A stretch of DNA of 9,461 nt. Source: an uncultured Clostridia bacterium. GTDB taxonomy: Bacteria; Bacillota; Clostridia; Oscillospirales; Ruminococcaceae. A program made the position numbers and the translations under genes. Below the pieces are notes generated by a model. The model saw nothing but the letters and a program-made list of their open reading frames with translations. It ran no database searches and was not told the origin of the DNA. Positions within the stretch are counted from its first letter, which is position 1. The number at the start of each line of letters is the position of its first letter. This document shows, piece after piece, positions 1 to 5,553 of the stretch. The stretch lies in the NCBI GenBank assembly GCA_937901465.1, contig CALGTU010000223.1, forward strand, positions 1 to 9,461, in the 5' to 3' direction.

Positions 1-498
1 ATATGGTTTAGTTTCCGGTTGATCTTGACGGAAAGGTACAAAATAAAAATTACGATAATTATGGAGCATACCTATATTCTTCGCAGACCCCGCAAGAGCG
101 TCGTTTGTTGCTATTGCAAGAACAACAGGTTTCATATTTCTTATGTGTGATTTAACCGCCATTGTAACGGGAGTATCTATTATTCCCGCGGCAAGTTTTG
201 CTGTTGTATTGCCAGTGCAGGGTGCTACAACAAGAACATCAAACATATTTTTAGGGCCTATCGGTTCTGCATCTTCAATAGAATTTATTATCTTATTTTC
301 GCATATATCTTCTATCTCTTTTCTGATATCTTCCGCTTTTCCGAAACGTGTATCCGTATCAAATGCAACAAAGGACATTATAGGTGTTATTATCGCTCCC
401 ATTTCCTTGAGTTTCTGAAGTTCTGTGATGCTTTTACGGAAAGTACAGAAAGAACCACAAAAAGCATAGCCTATTTTAAGTCCTTTAAAATCAGACAT
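1..498 (-). CDS. dpaB: Dipicolinate synthase subunit B (partial, 3' end cut by window edge)
   Basis: With DpaA this subunit makes dipicolinic acid from the lysine-pathway intermediate dihydrodipicolinate in the mother cell during sporulation. The 166 visible residues belong to the flavoprotein-like (PF02441) fold: a nucleotide-binding start (IGYAFCGSFCTF, residues 9-20), the APCTGNTTAKLA loop (92-103) and the family-typical stretch TNDALAGSAKNIG (131-143) followed by YFVPFRQD (152-159). The family is about 195-200 residues long, so roughly 30 C-terminal residues lie beyond base 1. The start is the ATG at 498; it overlaps the end of dpaA by 8 nt (ATGTCTGA), and GGGGAG at 505-510 sits 6 nt upstream. 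An ATG at 502 is in the dpaA frame and belongs to that gene. The overlap implies translational coupling and equal amounts of the two subunits. The identification is from recognised motifs and the dpaA neighbour. Confidence 0.93.
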   Translation of the reverse strand, partial: MSDFKGLKIGYAFCGSFCTFRKSITELQKLKEMGAIITPIMSFVAFDTDTRFGKAEDIRKEIEDICENKIINSIEDAEPIGPKNMFDVLVVAPCTGNTTAKLAAGIIDTPVTMAVKSHIRNMKPVVLAIATNDALAGSAKNIGMLHNYRNFYFVPFRQDQPETKPY

Positions 499-1348
499 TC
501 ATATCTCCCCTTTCTTCAAAAATATTTCTTATCGTTTTAGCAATTATTTCTCCCGATGTAACGGGTGCTACTTTTCCGGGAAGTGACAATGCCCATATCG
601 TTTTTATTCCCATTAAAGCTGATGACTCAAAATCAACTCCGCCAGGTTTTGAAGCAAGGTCAATAATAAGCGCCGAAGGATTTAAACGCGACAGCCTTTC
701 TTTTGTAAAAATCTCTGTCGGAACTGTATTGAATATAATTTTAAAATCGGATTTCTTATCAAGCAAAGAAAAATCCTTTCCTCTGCATCCGAATATCTCT
801 GCCCAGGCGATATCGCTCTTTTTTCTTGCACATACAGTTACATCCGCACCCATTGAAACGAGCATTTTAGCAAGAGTTTTTGCTATTCTTCCGAAGCCCG
901 TTATAAGTATCTTGTTTCCGAAAATCGTTTCGGGACTTTCATCCATAGCGATCCCCAAAGCACCCTCTGCCGTTGCAACGGCATTCATAACAGAAAGTTC
1001 TTCTCTCAAAAGATAATCTATTGTTTCTGTTCCGTTTTTCTCAAAAATCTCTTTGCTTTCCATAAATCTTCCACCAAAAACAACTCCGCCTTTTTTTACT
1101 TTTTCTGATATTTCGGATAAAGGTATTTTATTTTCGCAAAACGGAGAGAAAAGTGTTTTCCCGTCGTTTGTAACGGGTATCGGAAGTATCACCGCATCAT
1201 AAAGAATTTCTCCGTTGTCTTTTCTGAATTTTTCTGTATAAGCTTCATTGTCAATGCCACAAATATAAATATCATATATGTCAGAAAGTGATGACGCAAG
1301 AAAAACCTGCCTCAAATCTCCCCCCGCAACAAGTATCTTTAGTTTCAT
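491..1348 (-). CDS. dpaA: Dipicolinate synthase subunit A
   Basis: The oxidoreductase-like subunit of dipicolinate synthase (spoVFA in Bacillus subtilis), required for the dipicolinic acid that accumulates in the spore core with calcium. The protein has 285 residues, close to the roughly 290-300 usual for the family. Visible landmarks are the N-terminal VAGGDLRQ (7-14), the conserved REELSVMNAVATAEGA (115-130), a Rossmann NAD(P)-binding loop GFGRIA (151-156), DLASKPGGVDF (230-240) and the C-terminal LPGKVAPVTSGEII (256-269). The start is the ATG at 1348 with GGAGG at 1356-1360, 7 nt away. It overlaps dpaB by 8 nt, so the two form an operon. It is separated from the lipoprotein genes upstream by a terminator and has a candidate promoter of its own (1376-1384), consistent with sporulation-specific expression. 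No oddities were seen in the catalytic or binding regions. Confidence 0.95.
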   Translation of the reverse strand: MKLKILVAGGDLRQVFLASSLSDIYDIYICGIDNEAYTEKFRKDNGEILYDAVILPIPVTNDGKTLFSPFCENKIPLSEISEKVKKGGVVFGGRFMESKEIFEKNGTETIDYLLREELSVMNAVATAEGALGIAMDESPETIFGNKILITGFGRIAKTLAKMLVSMGADVTVCARKKSDIAWAEIFGCRGKDFSLLDKKSDFKIIFNTVPTEIFTKERLSRLNPSALIIDLASKPGGVDFESSALMGIKTIWALSLPGKVAPVTSGEIIAKTIRNIFEERGDMNV

Positions 1349-1375
1349 AAATTAACCTCCGCATAATGATACTTA

Positions 1376-1384
1376 TATTTTATG
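1376..1384 (-). promoter_or_regulatory. Candidate sporulation-type -10 element for dpaAB
   Basis: Read on the minus strand the bases are CATAAAATA, which fits the mother-cell sigma-K/sigma-E-type -10 pattern CATAnnnTA. A start site about 7 nt downstream (near 1369) would leave a leader of about 20 nt carrying the GGAGG site. No clear sigma-K -35 (AC) is visible at the expected distance. A sigma-A-like reading, TTGCCA-N16-TAAAAT over the same bases, is also possible, so the sigma factor is uncertain. In Bacillus the homologous spoVF operon is sigma-K-dependent, which favours the first reading. Confidence 0.4.
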
Positions 1385-1404
1385 CAAAAAAGTTTTTTTG
1401 GCAA

Positions 1405-1440
1405 CAAAAAACCGTTACGGATTTTTAATTCCGCAACGGT
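1405..1440 (-). terminator. Rho-independent terminator ending the lipoprotein operon
   Basis: A 10-bp stem (arms 1431-1440 and 1411-1420) with a 10-nt AT loop starts directly after the stop codon of the last lipoprotein gene. On the minus strand the stem is ACCGTTGCGG paired with CCGTAACGGT, where the only imperfection is a G-U pair, and it is followed by a run of T. On the plus strand the same position would be an A-C mismatch, so the hairpin is better formed on minus-strand RNA. It isolates dpaAB from upstream transcription. Confidence 0.9.
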
Positions 1441-1441
1441 T

Positions 1442-2677
1442 TTATTTGATTGAAAATTGTATGCATTTTGCATTTTCGTTCCAGTAAAATTCCATCTTCT
1501 TAGGAAGCATATCGGGACATATTGTGAAAATTTCCTTTTTACTGAAAAGTTTATAGGCTGCTTCTTTATAAAGTGCAGGAGTAGAGAATTTTATTCTTAC
1601 ATAACGATCGTCTTTCTCATAGCCTTCCTTTATGGCTTTTTCAAGAATTCTCTTTGCTTCGTCATAACTCTCGGCATAATATCCGTAATAAACAAAATAA
1701 TTGCTTTCGTTTGAAAAAGCCGAGGGAGGTTCGATAAGATCCGTTCTTACAGAAAGTGTCGGTCTGAGTTCGTTATTAGGGATAAGGAAATAACTATAGC
1801 TGATATAATCATCAGGAAGCTCTCCACCATCTTTTATCGAAGCAGGATCATCCCATGTAACGTCCATATTATACCAGAGTCCGTCGATTTTTATCATATT
1901 CCACATATGGGCTTCTTCAGTAACGACGCCGTTTCCGTCGCTGTTATATTGTGTTCCTGTTGCAAGCATATTTTCGATTCCTGCTTTGTTACAAAGAATC
2001 GCCATAGCTCTTGCATAACCTTCACACAATGCGTTACCGTCAACAAGTGCGCCGAAAGGAGTTCCTACATATCTTCCCTCTGTTTCGTATTTACAGCCGA
2101 AGATTATCTCATCATGGAAAATTTTAAGCTTATCAACATCAGACATAGTATCATCTGTTTTCGAAAGAATTTCAGCAACCTTTTCTTCTGTCATGGTGTT
2201 GAGATATGCAAGTTCTTCAAAATCATATTTGTATTTTAAAACAACAGATGTAACCTTGCCTGTGAGTGCATGCATGGTTACTGTATATTCATCCGAAAGA
2301 TAATAGAGCGAATTTTCTTCAATAAAAATCATCTCACAGATTTCTTCAAGACGTTCTTTTTTTATCTCTCTTGAAATCTTTATTTCTTCAGAATAATTCT
2401 TTGCGCCCTCAACTATGCTGTTGTAAATTTCTTTTTCTGAAGCATCAAGTGAAAGATAGCCGTATCTGCTTGTGCATCTATCGGGAATGGTATCCTGCCA
2501 TACTGTAAATTCAACTTTGGGAATATGTCCTGATGTTTCTGTTGTTTCATCTGTCATGATAAAATCAGGAATGTCTGTATCTGTATTCCCCGGGTTTTCT
2601 GAAACAGGGTTACACGCCGAAAGAAGCAACGATGAAAGTATTGCAATAATCATTACTTTTGAAAGACCTTTTTTCAA
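1442..2677 (-). CDS. Transglutaminase-like domain lipoprotein (fourth of the array, short stalk)
   Basis: A 411-residue predicted lipoprotein on the outer face of the membrane. The signal peptide ends in the lipobox LSAC with the lipidated Cys at residue 22. After a short polar linker (about 23-55) comes the motif YGYLSLDASEKEIY (72-85) shared by its paralogues, then a transglutaminase-like core with a full triad: Cys218 in LCEGYA, His257 in EAHMWNM, Asp272 in NMDVTWDDP. A C-terminal domain of about 85 residues follows (from NYFVYYGYYA, near 326). Such bacterial cores can be peptidases, amide-bond modifying enzymes or non-catalytic binders; the substrate is unknown. I chose the TTG at 2677 because AAAGGGG (2686-2692) lies 8 nt upstream; the in-frame GTG at 2686 overlaps that site. 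It lies 18 nt after its neighbour's stop and ends the operon. Its closest relative here is the next gene (shared HDEII and HMWNM). Confidence 0.85.
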   Translation of the reverse strand: MKKGLSKVMIIAILSSLLLSACNPVSENPGNTDTDIPDFIMTDETTETSGHIPKVEFTVWQDTIPDRCTSRYGYLSLDASEKEIYNSIVEGAKNYSEEIKISREIKKERLEEICEMIFIEENSLYYLSDEYTVTMHALTGKVTSVVLKYKYDFEELAYLNTMTEEKVAEILSKTDDTMSDVDKLKIFHDEIIFGCKYETEGRYVGTPFGALVDGNALCEGYARAMAILCNKAGIENMLATGTQYNSDGNGVVTEEAHMWNMIKIDGLWYNMDVTWDDPASIKDGGELPDDYISYSYFLIPNNELRPTLSVRTDLIEPPSAFSNESNYFVYYGYYAESYDEAKRILEKAIKEGYEKDDRYVRIKFSTPALYKEAAYKLFSKKEIFTICPDMLPKKMEFYWNENAKCIQFSIK

Positions 2678-2685
2678 CGCGTTCA

Positions 2686-2692
2686 CCCCTTT
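2686..2692 (-). promoter_or_regulatory. Ribosome binding site that selects the TTG start at 2677
   Basis: AAAGGGG followed by TGA on the minus strand is a good match to the 16S anti-Shine-Dalgarno sequence. It is 8 nt from the TTG at 2677 and abuts or overlaps the alternative GTG at 2684-2686, which would leave no spacing. The TTG also gives a compact signal peptide starting MKKGLSK. Confidence 0.7.
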
Positions 2693-2695
2693 CTA

Positions 2696-4186
2696 TCAGA
2701 ATGTTATCAGTATCATATTTGCATTTTCGAGAGTATAATATCTCATTTCGGATTTATTGAATGTATATCCGGTTTCTTTTTCTACCTCTGAAATAAGATA
2801 GAAAAGTTCTCCTGAGTTTGCAAGGTCGGCAACAGCTTCGGCAACCGCCCTTTCAGAACACATCGACTGTGCGTAATTCTTATTTTCCTTTATTGCATTT
2901 TTAAGAGAATTCTTTATAACGGATTTAAGGTCGCCTGTGGTCTGTGCGTATGTTCCCATAACTTTATAATAGTTATATTTTTTTCCATAGGCATCGGGTT
3001 TGCTATAGTTGTATTCAAAAAGCTGTCTGTCTGACATTTTAACAGAATCAACAAGGAAATATTCATAGAACACCGCGTTATCGAATCCGTCAACATCTAT
3101 GGTTGTATCATCCCATGTGACATCGACTTCATACCATTCGCCGTCGAGTTTTACCATATTCCACATATGGCCCTCTCCGCCTGCCATGCCAAAAACACAA
3201 GTGTTTTCAATGCCCGCTCTGTTACAGAGATACTGGAATGTTTTTGCATAACCCGAACATGTTGCTCTTCCTTCAACAAGAACGCCATAGACAAAGTTGC
3301 GGTTTTGTGCTGTTTTATCATAAACGCATCTTGATATGATTTCATCATGAAATAATCTGAGAACTTCAAAATCGCTCATATCGGGAGTTATCTTTGCTAT
3401 TATCTTATCCGCTTCAGAAACTGCGGCAGATGTCATTTTGCTATGTGTCGCCTTATCGTAATAATAAGCTAAATCCACAGTTTTTATTATTCCGTTTTTC
3501 CCTCTTACCATACAATTTTCAAGAGAAATATAAGAATAAAGCGGTTCATAAAGGTCGAAAGCATAAACAACTTTTTCAAGTTCTGCTTTTGTCAGCGAAA
3601 TATCGCTGAAATCAACTGTATTTGAAAGAGAAACCGCCGCTCCTTCAAAAATATCATAAGCCTGTTTTTCTTTTTCGCTGAGAGTATTATATACATAAGA
3701 CCTGTATATCTCTTTTCTCGGAACCGATGGAGCCGAAAGAGATACAAAAGTCGTTGTTTTCGTAGTTTGTTGTGCAGTTTCTTTAACTGCGGGAGCAGTT
3801 GTTATAACTGTTGTAGTTGTTGTTGTTGGTGCTTCCGTTTGTGCGGCGGTAGATTCCGTTTCTGTCGGGACAGTTGTTTCTGTCGGAACTGTTGTTTCCT
3901 TCGGAGTATCAATAGTTTCCGGAGTTGCCGTTTCGGCAGGTATCACTTCAGGAGTTGTTGTTTCGTCTGAAGTTTCGGTAGTTTCATAGGTAAGTTCTGT
4001 TGTTTCTATCGGAACAAACGGTTCCGTGAATTCATCTTCAGACGGAACCGTCTCCGATACCGAAACGGTTGTTTCGGTTTGATTATAAGGGTTTTCATCA
4101 AGTGGGAACAAATCTGATTTACAGCCCGAAAAAGCCATAATAACAGAAAGCATAATTCCTGTTATGGCATAACGTCTGTTTTTCAT
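2696..4186 (-). CDS. Transglutaminase-like domain lipoprotein (third of the array, Thr/Glu/Pro-rich stalk)
   Basis: A 496-residue predicted surface lipoprotein. The signal peptide ends at FSGC (Cys22); Phe at the -3 position is slightly off the lipobox consensus. Residues about 36-150 form an extended stalk rich in Thr, Glu, Pro and Val with short repeats such as PTETTVPTET and a run of six Thr, as seen in wall-spanning or glycosylated linkers. Next is the shared motif YVYNTLSEKEKQAYD (164-178), then the transglutaminase-like core with an intact triad: Cys310 in ATCSGYA, His340 in GHMWNM, Asp355 in VDVTWDD. A C-terminal domain of about 90 residues starts near YNYYKVMGTYA (405-415). The ATG at 4186 has AAGGTGG at 4194-4200, 7 nt upstream. 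It lies 23 nt after the preceding gene with no terminator between, so the two are co-transcribed. Activity and substrate are unknown; an extracellular peptidase or amide-modifying enzyme is likely. Confidence 0.87.
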   Translation of the reverse strand: MKNRRYAITGIMLSVIMAFSGCKSDLFPLDENPYNQTETTVSVSETVPSEDEFTEPFVPIETTELTYETTETSDETTTPEVIPAETATPETIDTPKETTVPTETTVPTETESTAAQTEAPTTTTTTVITTAPAVKETAQQTTKTTTFVSLSAPSVPRKEIYRSYVYNTLSEKEKQAYDIFEGAAVSLSNTVDFSDISLTKAELEKVVYAFDLYEPLYSYISLENCMVRGKNGIIKTVDLAYYYDKATHSKMTSAAVSEADKIIAKITPDMSDFEVLRLFHDEIISRCVYDKTAQNRNFVYGVLVEGRATCSGYAKTFQYLCNRAGIENTCVFGMAGGEGHMWNMVKLDGEWYEVDVTWDDTTIDVDGFDNAVFYEYFLVDSVKMSDRQLFEYNYSKPDAYGKKYNYYKVMGTYAQTTGDLKSVIKNSLKNAIKENKNYAQSMCSERAVAEAVADLANSGELFYLISEVEKETGYTFNKSEMRYYTLENANMILITF

Positions 4187-4209
4187 TTTATTCCCACCTT
4201 CCGATAAAA

Positions 4210-5484
4210 TTAGTTGTATTTGATATTGAAATGAAGAATTAAGAGCTGGTCATCGTTCATAAGACCGAATGATGAGAACTGAGGATTTGCAGCCTTTACA
4301 TCGTCAGAAATCTTCTGGTATCCGCCCTTCTGAATGAGTTCGTTTACAGCTTCATTGAAAACATCAGCGTTTGCACATTTAACCTGACAAACTGTTTCGC
4401 CCTTCTTGGCCTGTTCAACCATATGCTTATGAAGAAGTGAAACCGCTTCATCCTTTGTTGTAGCATAAAGGCCCTTATACTTGAAGTAGTCAAGATCTGT
4501 TGAATCAGCAACGGGAGGAACGAAATCGCATATTACGATATGTGTTATATCATTGATAGCTGAATCTGGAACAAAAAGATAATTGTGTCTTAAAAGCTGT
4601 TCGCCTGTTGAACTTTCGGGGTCGTCCCATGTAACATCGACATTATACCATTTTCCGTCGATCTTTACCTTTGTCCATGCATGTGAGTTATTATCATACT
4701 TGTTTCCTGTGATTCTTACGTTTTCAATTCCGAAATGGTTACAAGCCAGAGCAAAGCCCTTTGCATAACCTTCACACTGTGAATATCCGCCTACAAGAGG
4801 ACCGAATGCGTCTTTCGCATAGATATCATCTTTTGAGAAAACTGTGTTTGTTATGAGATAATCATGGATAGCTATAACCTTATCAACATCTGTTGCGTTT
4901 GCAGGGAATGAAGCTTCGATTTTATCAAGAGCCTTGTATATCTGTCCTGCCATAGCTTCAGATTTTACCTTATCATATTTATAAGATAAAGCAACCTTTG
5001 ACATTTTGCTTCCTGCTGAACTGAACTGTGCTCTTGTTCCGTGGAACCAGAAGATTTCAGGTTCCTGGAAATATACATGTTTGAATACCTTTTCTACTGT
5101 TTCTGTAGGATATTCTGCACCAAGGTCAACTTCCTGTTCGAAATTTACAAAACCTTCATAGATCTTATCGTAAATTGCTTTTTCATCTGCAGAAAGTGTG
5201 TTATAAACATAGCCTGTAGAACGCTTGATGTTTTCGAGAGAATTATCGTCCTGAACGTCATTTTCTCCATCATCGGAACCATTATTGCCGTTATCACCGT
5301 TATCACCATTGTCGCCTGCGTTACCGCCGTTACCATCTGCATCATCAGAATCACCTGAAGTTGCTGAATCTGTAACAGCAGGATCGTTTCCGGGATTTTC
5401 AATATCGGTAGTTGTCTTTGAGCATGCTGTTACAGAAATAACCATAACTGCCGCAAGTAAAATAGATAATATTCTTTTTTTCAT
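4210..5484 (-). CDS. Transglutaminase-like domain lipoprotein (second of the array, Gly/Asn/Asp-rich stalk)
   Basis: A 424-residue predicted surface lipoprotein. The signal peptide ends in a good lipobox, VTAC, with Cys21. The stalk (about 22-82) is acidic and flexible, with GDNGDNGDNG-type repeats at 57-69; this differs completely from the stalks of its paralogues. The shared motif YVYNTLSADEKAIYD (92-106) is followed by YFQEPEIFWF (138-147), then the core with an intact triad: Cys237 in QCEGYA, His268 in SHAWTK, Asp283 in VDVTWDDP. IHDYLITNTVFSK (206-218) is nearly identical in the upstream gene, its closest paralogue. The C-terminal domain starts near LDYFKYKGLYA (331-341). The ATG at 5484 has AAAGG at 5494-5498, 9 nt upstream. 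A perfect 11-bp hairpin lies in the 69-nt gap before the gene and may tune its expression relative to the gene upstream. The fold is clear; the reaction is not known. Confidence 0.88.
   Translation of the reverse strand: MKKRILSILLAAVMVISVTACSKTTTDIENPGNDPAVTDSATSGDSDDADGNGGNAGDNGDNGDNGNNGSDDGENDVQDDNSLENIKRSTGYVYNTLSADEKAIYDKIYEGFVNFEQEVDLGAEYPTETVEKVFKHVYFQEPEIFWFHGTRAQFSSAGSKMSKVALSYKYDKVKSEAMAGQIYKALDKIEASFPANATDVDKVIAIHDYLITNTVFSKDDIYAKDAFGPLVGGYSQCEGYAKGFALACNHFGIENVRITGNKYDNNSHAWTKVKIDGKWYNVDVTWDDPESSTGEQLLRHNYLFVPDSAINDITHIVICDFVPPVADSTDLDYFKYKGLYATTKDEAVSLLHKHMVEQAKKGETVCQVKCANADVFNEAVNELIQKGGYQKISDDVKAANPQFSSFGLMNDDQLLILHFNIKYN
5278..5316 (-). repeat. 9-bp-type repeats coding for the Asp-Asn-Gly stalk
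   Basis: This low-complexity stretch encodes residues 57-69 of the second lipoprotein (a GDNGDNGDNGNNG pattern). Near-identical 9-nt units (on the plus strand forms of CCGTTATCA) occur in tandem, so unit number could vary by slippage without breaking the frame. Confidence 0.65.
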
Positions 5485-5511
5485 TTTCTCAAACCTTTCA
5501 TTTTAAAACTC

Positions 5512-5541
5512 ATTTAGGGGCGGTTGAAATCGCCCCTAAAT
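5512..5541 (-). other. Perfect 11-bp intercistronic stem-loop
   Basis: The arms ATTTAGGGGCG (5512-5522) and CGCCCCTAAAT (5531-5541) pair without mismatch around an 8-nt loop. It lies between the first and second lipoprotein genes. No proper T-run follows on either strand (on the minus strand TGAGTTTTAAAA), so it is a poor intrinsic terminator. A partial terminator or a hairpin protecting the 3' end of the upstream message after processing are both possible. Confidence 0.75.
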
Positions 5542-5553
5542 CAGATTATGTCA

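Noticed and set aside
143..418. Plus-strand open frame of 91 codons opposite dpaB
   Set aside because: It is antisense to a clearly conserved gene, has no ribosome site and no family features.
3767..3970. Plus-strand Cys/Arg/Phe-rich open frame opposite the third lipoprotein's stalk
   Set aside because: Its composition is the mirror of Thr/Glu/Pro codon repeats on the other strand; it has no start signal or family features.
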